A stretch of DNA of 64,000 nt from Perlabentimonas sp034003245 (GTDB lineage Bacteria > Bacteroidota > Bacteroidia > Bacteroidales > Tenuifilaceae): positions 1 to 64,000 of the forward strand of contig JAVEYY010000001.1 of assembly GCA_034003245.1 (NCBI GenBank). Reading direction: 5' to 3'. Each line of letters opens with the position of its first letter. Within the stretch, counting starts at the first letter, position 1. The position numbers and the translations under genes were made by a program. Below the pieces are notes generated by a model. That model had not been told where the DNA came from. It was given only the letters and a program-made list of their open reading frames with translations, and did no database searches. Shown here in pieces: positions 1 through 8,298 of the stretch.

Positions 1-1
1 T

Positions 2-112
2 CTGAGCATCTCGATTTTTGACAAAACGCCAATAAATGAACTACTTACAAACTTTTCAAAGAACAATGAAATCAAAGATATCTATAATCAACTGAATTTA
101 TTCGACTTATAA
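2..112 (+). pseudogene. C-terminal end of an IS4-type transposase (cut by window edge)
   Basis: An open frame enters from the left edge and stops at 110-112, giving 36 residues that end in NQLNLFDL. The stretch FDKTPINELL followed by a low-complexity linker and NQLxLFDL is how many Bacteroidota IS4-family transposases end, by recall of the family. The catalytic DDE part would lie outside the window, so whether the element is intact cannot be judged. It is labelled partial because of the edge, not because damage is visible. Confidence 0.45.
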
Positions 113-131
113 CGCAACACTAGTGAAGGTG

Positions 132-172
132 AACAATAAACCATGCTAACGTGCCAATTCGTTAGTATTGTT
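132..172 (+). terminator. Hairpin after the transposase fragment
   Basis: CTAACG at 146-151 pairs with CGTTAG at 160-165, and the flanking AACAATA at 132-138 pairs with TATTGTT at 166-172, leaving a 7-nt bulge on the left arm. It may be a terminator or part of the end of the insertion element. No clear T tract follows. Confidence 0.3.
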
Positions 173-260
173 ATTATGCTTAAATTTGGATCGATCCTAT
201 GGATCTATTGCTCTGCATGAGTGAAGAAAATGTACTTCCTAACATTTGCATTAATAAACT

Positions 261-1274
261 ATGAAAAACAGATGGTTGGCTGCTCTAATTATTTTGTTTA
301 TAGGAGTAAGCACTACTAAAGCACAGAGTCTGGATTGGAAAATCGGTCTTATGGGATTTGCCGATAACCGTGAGTATAAATCATCGGTACAGATTCCACA
401 ATCGATATTTGGGACTCAGTTTATACCAGAACTAGGCCTGCGGGTTGACAGTATTCACACATTAGGTGTTGGGCTTAATATACTCCACGAATTTGGCAGC
501 AATGAGTTTCTCGACAGAATCGATATCCAGCTGTACTACCGATTTACAGGAGAACTTTTCAACTTCACATTTGGATCGTTCAGTAAAAGTGAAGTTTTTA
601 GAAATTCGCCTAAAGCACTATACTATGACTCGCTGCTATACTTCAGGCCAAATGTAAAGGGCCTACTGTGGACTATCAAATACGGCAGTTTAAAGCAGAG
701 CGTTTACCTTGACTGGACTAGCCGAAAAGACGATACAACCAGAGAAACATTTATAATGGGGGGATTTGGTGAGTACTCAAAAAACAATATCTATATAAGG
801 AATCATATTTATATGTACCATTATGCAGGTGCTGGGATACCAATCCCTAGTAGTCATGTTAGGGACAATGGTGTGGCATATATTTGTTTAGGATTAAATG
901 CAGGGAGTTGGCTCCCTATCGATTCATTATCTTTCTCAATAGGGGGTATACAATCGTACGAGAGAACACGAAGTGTTGAGGATTGGAATACGCCAAAGGG
1001 ATTACTGGTTGAAGCAAGTGCAGAATACAAAGGATTCGGCATAAGTAATACCTTATATATAGGGGAAGGTCATCGACTGGATTGGGGAGATCCATTTTAT
1101 CGACTTAAAAGGTACAACAGGCTAGATTTATACGTTACTCCAATGAAATTTAAAAATGTAAGTGCCAAGTTTGGGGTATCGTTGCACTTTGCTGAATCGC
1201 GCCTAAATAATCAGCAACAATTCTTTCTACATGTCCATTTCGGCTTTAGAAAAAAACCAAATCCTTTGCCTTAG
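261..1274 (+). CDS. Exported beta-barrel-like outer membrane protein, family not recognised
   Basis: The 337-residue product starts with a signal peptide (charged MKNR, a hydrophobic stretch, then TKA-QS near residue 21). The rest is rich in alternating aromatic and polar residues, for example IDIQLYYRF, and ends in a run of strand-like segments with HVHFGF close to the C-terminus. This pattern fits a monomeric outer membrane barrel of about 12-16 strands. No enzymatic motif is visible and I do not recognise a named family. It stands alone between the transposase fragment and the glycosyltransferase. A near-consensus -7 box (AACATTTG) lies just upstream at about 241-248. The location call is better supported than any function. 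Confidence 0.6.
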   Translation: MKNRWLAALIILFIGVSTTKAQSLDWKIGLMGFADNREYKSSVQIPQSIFGTQFIPELGLRVDSIHTLGVGLNILHEFGSNEFLDRIDIQLYYRFTGELFNFTFGSFSKSEVFRNSPKALYYDSLLYFRPNVKGLLWTIKYGSLKQSVYLDWTSRKDDTTRETFIMGGFGEYSKNNIYIRNHIYMYHYAGAGIPIPSSHVRDNGVAYICLGLNAGSWLPIDSLSFSIGGIQSYERTRSVEDWNTPKGLLVEASAEYKGFGISNTLYIGEGHRLDWGDPFYRLKRYNRLDLYVTPMKFKNVSAKFGVSLHFAESRLNNQQQFFLHVHFGFRKKPNPLP

Positions 1275-1362
1275 GTCAATCCGTTAGATTTATAACCCGA
1301 TAATTCACATTGTTTATGAATTTATTGGGGAAACAAAGCAGGTGCGCAGGCCAATCTTTTCA

Positions 1363-1370
1363 TATATTTG
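1363..1370 (+). promoter_or_regulatory. Bacteroidota -7 box for the glycosyltransferase
   Basis: TATATTTG matches TAnnTTTG exactly, is followed by CAG, and lies 29 bases before the ATG at 1399. No convincing -33 TTTG was seen. Confidence 0.55.
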
Positions 1371-1398
1371 CAGTTCAAAACAATTGTGCAGTTAAATT

Positions 1399-2130
1399 AT
1401 GCGTAAAGTAGTAATTATACCAACCTATAACGAACGTAGCAACATTGAACCCATGGTGCGTAAAGTGCTGTCGCTTGAGAGTGATTATCATATTCTTATT
1501 ATTGACGATGGCTCTCCTGATGGCACGGCATCCATAGTAAAAAACTTACAAAAAGATTATCCAGATAGTTTACATCTGATTGAAAGAGAAGGGAAACTAG
1601 GACTTGGAACCGCATACATTGCAGGATTTAAGTGGGCTCTAAACAACGGATATGACTATATTTTTGAGATGGACGCCGACTTCTCGCACAACCCCGATGA
1701 TTTGAATAGGCTTTTTGATGCTTGCGAAAAAGGTGCGGATGTAGCCATCGGTTCCAGATATATAAAAGGGGTGAATGTGGTAAACTGGCCAATGAAACGA
1801 GTTCTAATGTCGTACTTTGCCTCAATGTACGTTAGGGTAATCACTGGCATGGAAATTATGGACACCACTGCAGGTTTTAAATGTTACAAAGCCAAGGTAC
1901 TTAACTCGTTTGAACTCGATAAGATTCGGTTTAAAGGATACGCCTTCCAAATTGAGATGAAGTTTACTGCATGGAAAATGGGGTACAGCATTGAAGAGGT
2001 TCCCATTGTTTTCACTGAGCGCAGAGAGGGTGTGTCGAAAATGAGCGGAGGTATTTTCAACGAGGCATTCTGGGGTGTGCTAAGAATGAAGGTTAAAAGC
2101 ATCGGCAAAAAGTACCAGCGCGCCTCATAA
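1399..2130 (+). CDS. Polyprenol-phosphate mannosyltransferase-like glycosyltransferase (GT2)
   Basis: This 243-residue cytosolic GT-A enzyme belongs to the dolichol-phosphate mannose synthase group of GT2. It would transfer a sugar, probably mannose from GDP-mannose, onto a polyprenyl phosphate at the inner membrane face. Visible motifs are VVIIPTYNER (4-13), DDGSPDGT (36-43) and the metal/nucleotide DxD in EMDADFSHNP (90-99). GSRYIKG and the late FxERREGVSKMS segment also fit the family. There is no C-terminal membrane domain, so it resembles the short single-domain form. Dihydroorotase follows after 32 bases on the same strand and may be cotranscribed. The exact sugar and acceptor are inferred. 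Confidence 0.85.
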   Translation: MRKVVIIPTYNERSNIEPMVRKVLSLESDYHILIIDDGSPDGTASIVKNLQKDYPDSLHLIEREGKLGLGTAYIAGFKWALNNGYDYIFEMDADFSHNPDDLNRLFDACEKGADVAIGSRYIKGVNVVNWPMKRVLMSYFASMYVRVITGMEIMDTTAGFKCYKAKVLNSFELDKIRFKGYAFQIEMKFTAWKMGYSIEEVPIVFTERREGVSKMSGGIFNEAFWGVLRMKVKSIGKKYQRAS

Positions 2131-2162
2131 CTGTTTTTTTTTAAATCTAAAAAAACATTGCT

Positions 2163-3503
2163 ATGAGCACAGTAGCCATCCAAAACGCCACCATTGTAAA
2201 CGAGGGTAAACATTTTTTGGGTAGTATCATAGTTCGAAATGGATTTATTGAACAGATTCTCCCTGGGAGTGATCAACCCACCGATGCCCAACAAGTAATT
2301 GATGGCAGCGGGAAGTTCCTTATACCCGGTGTTATTGACGATCAAGTGCACTTCCGAGAACCCGGACTCACACACAAGGGAAACATTTACACCGAATCGA
2401 AAGCGGCTGTGGCAGGTGGCGTAACCTCATTTATGGAGATGCCCAACACTAATCCGCAAACCACAAATATTGCCGCTCTTGAGGAAAAACATAGGATTGC
2501 GCGCGAAACCTCGCTGGCAAACTACTCATTCTATCTTGGCGCCACTAATGATAATATCGATGAGATTATTAAGATAAACCCACGCCAAGTCTGCGGCGTA
2601 AAGGTTTTCATGGGATCCTCGACAGGAAATATGCTTGTTGATAATCCGGCCTCTCTGGAGCAAATTTTCAGGGCATCACCTGTGCTCATTGCTACTCATT
2701 GCGAGGATGAGGAGACCATTAAGTACAACATAAAGCTTTACACCGATAAATATGGAGCTGAAATACCCTTTAGTTCTCATCCATATATCCGTAGCGCGGA
2801 GGCATGCTACCTAAGCAGCTCGCTGGCCGTGAAAATGGCAAAAAAATTCGGAGCACGATTACACCTACTTCATCTTTCTACCGCAAAGGAGATGGAACTT
2901 CTTTCGAACGATCTACCATTAACAGAGAAAAGGATAACCGGAGAGGTTTGCGTTCACCATCTCTGGTTCAACGATATGGCGTACGATAATATGGGGTGGC
3001 GCATAAAGTGGAATCCTGCAATAAAATCCGAGAGCGATCAATTAGCCTTGCAAGATGCTCTTCGAAACAATATCCTCGATATTGTGGCTACAGACCATGC
3101 TCCCCATACGCTCGAAGAAAAAGGAAATTCATACAGTAGTTGTCCTTCGGGTGGCCCTCTTGTTCAGCACTCGCTTATTGCGATGCTTGAGATGGTATCC
3201 AAAGGAATTTTCACCATGGAAATGGTTGTAGATAAGATGTGCCACTCACCTGCTGAACTTTTCAGAGTTGAGAAGCGTGGATTTATCCGCGAGGGATACC
3301 ATGCCGATCTGGTGCTTGTTGATCCCGATTCTAATTGGAAAATCACCCCGGAGAATATTCTGTACAAGTGCGGTTGGTCACCCTTTGAGGGCGAAACCTT
3401 TGGCGCCAGAGTAACCCATACGATAGTAAATGGGCGATTGGTTTACGAAAATGGCACTTTTTACGAGACAGTTAAAGGTATTGCGCTTGAGTTTACACGT
3501 TAA
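2163..3503 (+). CDS. pyrC: Dihydroorotase
   Basis: The 446-residue amidohydrolase converts carbamoyl aspartate to dihydroorotate in de novo pyrimidine synthesis. The metal-binding DQVHFREPG sits at residues 60-68. KVFMGSSTGNML follows in the middle, and a late IVATDHAPHTLEEK carries the metal-binding Asp and the substrate-loop residues. MPNTNP in the N-terminal third is typical too. Length and motifs match the class I (PyrC/AllB-like) dihydroorotases common in Bacteroidota rather than the short E. coli type. An allantoinase relative is possible from motifs alone, but there are no purine catabolism genes nearby. The gene follows the glycosyltransferase closely. Confidence 0.88.
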   Translation: MSTVAIQNATIVNEGKHFLGSIIVRNGFIEQILPGSDQPTDAQQVIDGSGKFLIPGVIDDQVHFREPGLTHKGNIYTESKAAVAGGVTSFMEMPNTNPQTTNIAALEEKHRIARETSLANYSFYLGATNDNIDEIIKINPRQVCGVKVFMGSSTGNMLVDNPASLEQIFRASPVLIATHCEDEETIKYNIKLYTDKYGAEIPFSSHPYIRSAEACYLSSSLAVKMAKKFGARLHLLHLSTAKEMELLSNDLPLTEKRITGEVCVHHLWFNDMAYDNMGWRIKWNPAIKSESDQLALQDALRNNILDIVATDHAPHTLEEKGNSYSSCPSGGPLVQHSLIAMLEMVSKGIFTMEMVVDKMCHSPAELFRVEKRGFIREGYHADLVLVDPDSNWKITPENILYKCGWSPFEGETFGARVTHTIVNGRLVYENGTFYETVKGIALEFTR

Positions 3504-3570
3504 GTAAACGTTTGGATTACCAGAAAACCATTTCCCTCCCCCATCACGAACAAAGTACACATTTAAACGT

Positions 3571-3578
3571 TATTTTTG
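3571..3578 (+). promoter_or_regulatory. Possible -7 box before the PhnD-like lipoprotein gene
   Basis: TATTTTTG fits TAnnTTTG and lies 38 bases before the ATG at 3617. No TTG was found at the expected -33 distance, so support is moderate. Confidence 0.4.
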
Positions 3579-3616
3579 CTATAGATAATTGGTAATCCAA
3601 TTTCACAATAGCATAA

Positions 3617-4558
3617 ATGGCTTGGTATAGATTAATCCTTTCTACTGCTTTTTTGAGCTTAGGCATGCTCCTGATAAGCTGCTCCGAGAACCCTAACAGA
3701 AGGAGTTCAGAATCAATATACTTCAATTTTAAGGATACGGTTAGGGTTGACTCCCTCTTTAATCCTGAACAGGATCAGCCGAAAAGCCTAAAATTTGCAA
3801 TTTCAGCCATATCGTCGCCACGCGAAACATTCGATTACTATAGCCAAATGTTTAAGTATATCGAAGAACAGCTGGGAATTAAGGTGATAATGATTCAACG
3901 TAAAACCTATCAGGAGGTAAACGACCTGATAAAGCAGGATAAGGCCGATGTGGCCATTGTTTGCTCTGGCAACTACGTTTACGGAATAGCCGACTCGGCC
4001 TTTAAACTTCTTGTGATACCCGAGTGGAAAGGGCAATCATTCTACAATACATATATCATTGCGCATAAGAACTCGGACATAAAATCATTCAATGATTTTA
4101 AAGAGAAACGTTTTGCATTTACCGATCCATTGTCGACTTCGGGAAAACTTTACCCCATAAAAAGGTTAAGGGAACAAAACTCAAATCCCGATGAGTTCTT
4201 CGAGAGCATAGTCTACACATACGCCCACGACAACTCCATTCAACTTGTCGCCAAGCAAATGGTGGATGGAGCTTCGGTTAACAGCCTGGTTTACGATTAT
4301 TTGGCCACCTCCTCGCCCAGTAGAGTTAAAGATATTGTTATTGTTGAAAAATCGGAACCTCATGCTATGCCTCCAGTTGTAGTTTCACATCGACTACCAA
4401 AAGCCATGGAAGAAAAATTGACGAAGATTTTTTTGAGTATGCACACAGATAGGGGAAGCCAACAAGTTCTGGAAAAGCTTTTGGTTGATCGATACACCAT
4501 TGGACACGACTCGGTTTATAACAGTGTGAGGATTTTTGCAGGAATTAAAGCTAAGTAA
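3617..4558 (+). CDS. PhnD-like periplasmic substrate-binding lipoprotein
   Basis: The 313-residue product has a lipoprotein signal ending in LLISC (Cys22) and a periplasmic binding fold of the phosphate/phosphonate (PhnD) type. Recognisable stretches are SPRETFDYYSQMFKYIEEQL, KADVAIVCSGNYVYG and FTDPLSTSGKLYP, which form the ligand-cleft region in that family. No permease or ATPase gene is adjacent. Instead the next gene, 15 bases on, is a membrane histidine kinase, and a sigma-54 response regulator follows. The inference is that this protein presents a ligand to the kinase rather than feeding a transporter. The ligand (phosphonate, phosphite, another oxyanion or something unrelated) cannot be read from the sequence. 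Confidence 0.8.
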   Translation: MAWYRLILSTAFLSLGMLLISCSENPNRRSSESIYFNFKDTVRVDSLFNPEQDQPKSLKFAISAISSPRETFDYYSQMFKYIEEQLGIKVIMIQRKTYQEVNDLIKQDKADVAIVCSGNYVYGIADSAFKLLVIPEWKGQSFYNTYIIAHKNSDIKSFNDFKEKRFAFTDPLSTSGKLYPIKRLREQNSNPDEFFESIVYTYAHDNSIQLVAKQMVDGASVNSLVYDYLATSSPSRVKDIVIVEKSEPHAMPPVVVSHRLPKAMEEKLTKIFLSMHTDRGSQQVLEKLLVDRYTIGHDSVYNSVRIFAGIKAK

Positions 4559-4573
4559 GCAACACGTTGATAT

Positions 4574-6076
4574 ATGAAAAGGGTTCAACTGCCACTATTC
4601 TGGAAGTTTAGCATAGCCATTACCTCCACTGTTCTGCTATTCGGGTCGTTGAACCTGCTCTTTATTCGCAATCAGGTATACAAAACCTTTGAAAATCAAA
4701 TTGAGAAACACGGTATCAGCATAGCCAAAAGCATTGCCGAACGTGCTGTTGAACCCATACTATACGATGACCTCTCTGCGCTGAACAAGCTGCTGTCTCA
4801 AACCAAAACGGTGAATACCGATGTGAAATACATCCTTATTCTCGATCACAACGGTAACCTATTAGCCCACACATACCAAGAGTTTATTCCCAGATTTTTA
4901 CTTACTGTCAATCCAATTCCTATCGGAAAAGATATCAGTATAAGAATTCTAAAAGACCCAACTGATAAAAACTGTGTGGTTCGCGATATCGCCATTCCAA
5001 TCCTTGGTCATCAAATAGGAGCAGTACGGGTAGGTATGTGTGAACGGGAATTCCAGAATGAGATTCGGGGTATTACCAAGCTCTTCTTGAGCATGGTCCT
5101 AGTTTTTCTGCTGCTGGGTATTGCTGCTGCACTTGTTCTTTCCTATATCATTACCAGCCCAGTAAAAGCAATAAGCACTTACGCCTCGCAGGTAGACTTT
5201 AGCTCGTTTAACCACGAAAACACTAGCAATATTTCACTCGAGGATGAGCTTTCGGTTAGGCTTAAAAACCTTTTCAACCTTACCGATGAGATAGATGTGC
5301 TTGGCACAACATTCAACGAGATGTTAATGCGCTTGCAGAGCGCTTACCGCGAGCTTAAATCGACACAGGAATCGCTGTCGCAAACCGAGAAAATGGCCTC
5401 GGTGGGAACCCTAACTGCGGGATTGGCACACGAGATTAACAACCCGCTTGCGGGAATTAGGAACTGCATCCGTCGAATTGAGGATAAACCCGACAACCTG
5501 AAACAGAACAAGGAGTACATCGCCATGATGTCGGAAGCACTCCAGAAGATAGAAAAAGTTGTGGAAGGTATGCTGAACTTTTCGCGCAAACAGGAACTAG
5601 CCTTTACCCCAGTGCCAATTAGTCAGCTAATTAGCAACACCATTTCGCTGGTGAAATATCAGCTGGAAAAATCGAACATCCAGCTAAATTATAATGGATT
5701 CGAAAATGATATAGTTTTAAATGTTAGCCCAAATCACCTAGAGCAAGTTTTCCTAAATATCTTGCTTAACAGTATCGATGCCATTAACGAGCAGAAAGGG
5801 ATTGATTCCTCCTTTGTAGGAGCAATTAAAATCAGCCTTACCGAAAACGAAAATGCTGCCATCATAGAATTTACCGACAATGGAGTTGGTGTTCCACCCG
5901 ATAAGGTTGCCGCTATTTTCGACCCATTCTTCACGCTAAAAAAGATAAAACAAGGAACTGGCCTGGGTTTGGCTGTAAGCTATAATATTATCAGCAGTCA
6001 CAACGGCCATATTACTGGCTGGAATGAGTTATCGGGCGGTTTCACAATCTCCATATCACTCCCAAAAACCGAGTAG
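4574..6076 (+). CDS. Membrane sensor histidine kinase (NtrB-like output)
   Basis: The 500-residue kinase has membrane segments at about 9-31 and 168-193, enclosing a roughly 135-residue periplasmic sensor region. A linker/HAMP-like part and a coiled coil follow, then the HisKA domain with His286 in GLAHEINNPLAG. The HATPase domain carries NILLNSIDAI (N box), DNGVGVPPDK and GTGLGLAVSYNI (G boxes). The H-box and its wording are those of kinases that pair with sigma-54 regulators. It lies 15 bases after the PhnD-like lipoprotein and 4 bases before the regulator, so the three are very likely one operon. The periplasmic region has no motif I recognise, which is consistent with sensing through the lipoprotein. 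Confidence 0.9.
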   Translation: MKRVQLPLFWKFSIAITSTVLLFGSLNLLFIRNQVYKTFENQIEKHGISIAKSIAERAVEPILYDDLSALNKLLSQTKTVNTDVKYILILDHNGNLLAHTYQEFIPRFLLTVNPIPIGKDISIRILKDPTDKNCVVRDIAIPILGHQIGAVRVGMCEREFQNEIRGITKLFLSMVLVFLLLGIAAALVLSYIITSPVKAISTYASQVDFSSFNHENTSNISLEDELSVRLKNLFNLTDEIDVLGTTFNEMLMRLQSAYRELKSTQESLSQTEKMASVGTLTAGLAHEINNPLAGIRNCIRRIEDKPDNLKQNKEYIAMMSEALQKIEKVVEGMLNFSRKQELAFTPVPISQLISNTISLVKYQLEKSNIQLNYNGFENDIVLNVSPNHLEQVFLNILLNSIDAINEQKGIDSSFVGAIKISLTENENAAIIEFTDNGVGVPPDKVAAIFDPFFTLKKIKQGTGLGLAVSYNIISSHNGHITGWNELSGGFTISISLPKTE

Positions 6077-6080
6077 AGCT

Positions 6081-7439
6081 ATGCTGAAAATATTTGTTGT
6101 TGACGACGAAAGGATTGTAAGAGTTACCACCGCCGACGATTTGCGCGATGCAGGTTACGCTGTTCGCGAGTTTGCATCGGGACAGGCGGCCATTCAGTAC
6201 CTAAGCGATACTGAAGAGGAGGTTGATATCATTATCACCGACCTCAAGATGCCCAATATGGATGGATTGGAGTTTCTAACCAAAGCCAAGCAGCTAAGAA
6301 CCAATACTTTTGTGCTACTGATGACCGCATTTGCAACCGTCGATACCGCCGTGGAGGCCATGAAGCTGGGCGCCTATGATTACATCTCGAAACCCTTTAA
6401 CATTGAGGAGCTGCTGCTAACCATAGCACGGATAAAAGAACTTAAGGAGGTGAGGGACGAGAATCGTCAGCTTAGAACGCAGGTTCAAAAAAAGTTCGAT
6501 ACCAAAAATTTTATCGGGAAAAGTAAGGAAACCCAAAAGGTTTTTGATTTGGTAGAAATTATTGCCAACAAGAATACTACCGTGCTAATTACTGGCGAAA
6601 CAGGAACAGGAAAAGAGCTGCTTACCAACATTATACACTTCAACAGCAATAGAAATAAAAAGCCGCTGATTAAGGTAAGCTGTGCCATTCTGTCGCGCGA
6701 AATTTTCGAGAGCGAGCTTTTTGGTCACGAGAAGGGCGCATTTACTGGAGCAGAGAAGCAAAAGATTGGGCGATTTGAACTTGCCAATGACGGAACCCTT
6801 TACCTCGATGATATTGACGATATGCCCTTTGATCTGCAGGTAAAGTTACTGCGGGCGCTTGAGGAGGGCGAGATTGAACGAGTTGGCGGAACCGAAACCA
6901 TAAAAATCGACGTAAGGGTAATAGCATCAACCAAAAAGGATCTAAAGCAGATGGTGAACGAAGGAAAGTTCCGCGAGGATCTTTTCTACAGGCTAAACGT
7001 TTTCCCCATAAACCTCCCCCCGCTCAGAGAGCGCCCTAATGATATAGAACTATTGGCCATTCACTTTGTGGAGGAGTTCTCGCAGGGCGTAAAAATTGAG
7101 ATTCATCCTGAAGCAATGGAGCTAATTAAGCGGCACCCCTTCTCAGGAAATGTTAGGGAGCTAAAAAATCTTATGGAACGCTTAGTACTACTGGCAAAAG
7201 ATAATACAATCGATAAAAATATTCTACCCATTGATGTTCGCTTTCCTGGGAAGCAACATACCTGTTTTTACTTCGACAATAAACCCCTAGATGAGATACT
7301 TAGAGAGGTTGAAACCAATGCCATTTCCGATGCCTTGCTCCGCTCAGGCGGCAACAAGGCCAAGGCTGCCCAAATTTTGGGAGTTCCTGCCTCTACGCTA
7401 AAGTCGCGAATTGAGAAGTTGGAAATCAAAACGCCCTAA
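6081..7439 (+). CDS. Sigma-54-dependent response regulator (NtrC family)
   Basis: From the ATG at 6081 the protein has 452 residues. The frame stays open 19 codons upstream into the kinase gene, but the receiver domain begins directly at MLKIFVVDDE, so 6081 is preferred. The receiver phospho-acceptor is Asp54 in ITDLKMPNMDG. The AAA+ domain has Walker A GETGTGKE (172-179), the sigma-54 contact loop GAFTGA (219-224) and a Walker B-like LYLDDIDD (240-247). A Fis-type helix-turn-helix, KAAQILGVPASTLKSRIEKL, closes the protein. It would activate RNA polymerase-sigma54. A matching -24/-12 promoter and palindromic sites lie directly downstream, ahead of the YceI/porin genes. Confidence 0.93.
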   Translation: MLKIFVVDDERIVRVTTADDLRDAGYAVREFASGQAAIQYLSDTEEEVDIIITDLKMPNMDGLEFLTKAKQLRTNTFVLLMTAFATVDTAVEAMKLGAYDYISKPFNIEELLLTIARIKELKEVRDENRQLRTQVQKKFDTKNFIGKSKETQKVFDLVEIIANKNTTVLITGETGTGKELLTNIIHFNSNRNKKPLIKVSCAILSREIFESELFGHEKGAFTGAEKQKIGRFELANDGTLYLDDIDDMPFDLQVKLLRALEEGEIERVGGTETIKIDVRVIASTKKDLKQMVNEGKFREDLFYRLNVFPINLPPLRERPNDIELLAIHFVEEFSQGVKIEIHPEAMELIKRHPFSGNVRELKNLMERLVLLAKDNTIDKNILPIDVRFPGKQHTCFYFDNKPLDEILREVETNAISDALLRSGGNKAKAAQILGVPASTLKSRIEKLEIKTP

Positions 7440-7442
7440 AAA

Positions 7443-7482
7443 TCGACGAGATCTCGACCATTTCGACGAGATTTCGTCGAAA
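7443..7482. promoter_or_regulatory. Two phased palindromic sites, probable enhancer for the sigma-54 regulator
   Basis: TCGACGAGATCTCG begins at 7443 and TCGACGAGATTTCG begins at 7463, exactly 20 bp apart. The second lies in an inverted repeat, TTTCGACGA - GATT - TCGTCGAAA (7461-7482). They sit just past the regulator stop codon and about 110-150 bp upstream of the -12 element at 7594. That is the usual geometry of NtrC-family upstream activating sites. The second palindrome could alternatively act as an RNA hairpin. Confidence 0.55.
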
Positions 7483-7495
7483 TCCACTAGCCAAA

Positions 7496-7528
7496 AAACC
7501 CTGTGATTATAAATAAATCATGGGGTTT
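7496..7528 (+). terminator. Hairpin after the regulator operon
   Basis: AAACCCTGTGATT at 7496-7508 pairs with AATCATGGGGTTT at 7516-7528, with two G-U wobbles and a short loop, followed by TTCCC. It probably ends the lipoprotein-kinase-regulator transcript before the sigma-54 promoter. Confidence 0.45.
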
Positions 7529-7579
7529 TCCCTTGTTTATCAACGCCTTAAGATTAATCACATGAAATAGCTAAACCAA

Positions 7580-7596
7580 TTGGCTTGCAAATTGCT
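7580..7596 (+). promoter_or_regulatory. Sigma-54 (-24/-12) promoter
   Basis: TTGGCTTGCAAATTGCT aligns with YTGGCACGRNNNTTGCW at 14 of 17 positions. GG (7582-7583) and GC (7594-7595) have the required 12-bp offset. The start site would be near 7607, about 55 bases before the YceI ATG at 7662. The gene immediately upstream encodes a sigma-54 activator, which makes a chance match less likely. Confidence 0.65.
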
Positions 7597-7661
7597 TTAT
7601 GTAGAACAGTTCTAAATAACTGTGATCATTAAAAATAATAATAACTAAAAATAGTAAAGCA

Positions 7662-8258
7662 ATGAAAAGTTTAATTGGAATTGTAGGAATTGCCTTGGCT
7701 TTGGCTTTTAGTGCCACAGTCCAAGCACAAACGCTTTATGAGGTAAAATCGCACAATGTGGTAATTGAGGGAACCTCGAACCTCCACGATTGGACCGCAG
7801 ATGTTAAAAGCCTGAAGGGAAACTTTAGAATAAAAGTAGACAATAATAAGATTGTAGGAATCGAAAATCTACAGGTTAAGGTAGATGCAAAGTCACTCAA
7901 GGGATCAAAGGGGAGCATTATGGACTCAAAGATTTATGAAGCGCTTAACAGCAAGAAGCATCCCGAAATATCATTCGAACTCCGTAAGGTAAACTCAATT
8001 ACCGAAAACCCCGGAACATTCAGGTTAAATACGTCGGGAGTCCTTCAGATTTCGGGTGTTAGCAAATCCGTAACGCTTAATGCAGTTGGTAAAGTACTGA
8101 CGAGCGGTGAAATTGAGTTTACTGGTTCCACAAAGCTTAAAATGAGCGACTTTAGCGTTAAACCTCCAACAGCCATGTTTGGAGCACTTACCACTGGCGA
8201 TGAAATTACGCTTAACTACTCCGTGGTACTTAAACCAAACATGCTATCGGACAAATAA
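7662..8258 (+). CDS. YceI-family periplasmic protein
   Basis: The 198-residue product has a signal peptide (residues 1-22, cleaved near VQA-Q) and the YceI lipocalin-like barrel. Markers are SNLHDWTADV near the N-terminus, KHPEISFEL in the middle, SGVLQISGVSKSVTL, and the closing DFSVKPPTAMFGALTTGDEIT. YceI proteins bind polyisoprenoid-type lipids in the periplasm, and their physiological role is often unclear. It is the first gene after the sigma-54 promoter and is followed by a porin after 40 bases and a second YceI-like gene. This suggests a regulated envelope operon controlled by the upstream two-component system. Confidence 0.88.
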   Translation: MKSLIGIVGIALALAFSATVQAQTLYEVKSHNVVIEGTSNLHDWTADVKSLKGNFRIKVDNNKIVGIENLQVKVDAKSLKGSKGSIMDSKIYEALNSKKHPEISFELRKVNSITENPGTFRLNTSGVLQISGVSKSVTLNAVGKVLTSGEIEFTGSTKLKMSDFSVKPPTAMFGALTTGDEITLNYSVVLKPNMLSDK

Positions 8259-8298
8259 TCATCACAATTAATAACAATCAACTAAACGAGTAAATAAA

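Noticed and set aside
1884..2375. 163-codon minus-strand frame
   Set aside because: It is antisense to the GT2 and dihydroorotase genes, which have clear family motifs.
6024..6080. Upstream extension of the response regulator
   Set aside because: The 19 added residues overlap the kinase gene and precede the natural receiver-domain start.
7461..7482. Palindrome as a simple terminator of the regulator gene
   Set aside because: No T run follows and a better terminator lies at 7496-7528. The phased second site favours protein binding, although this is not proven.
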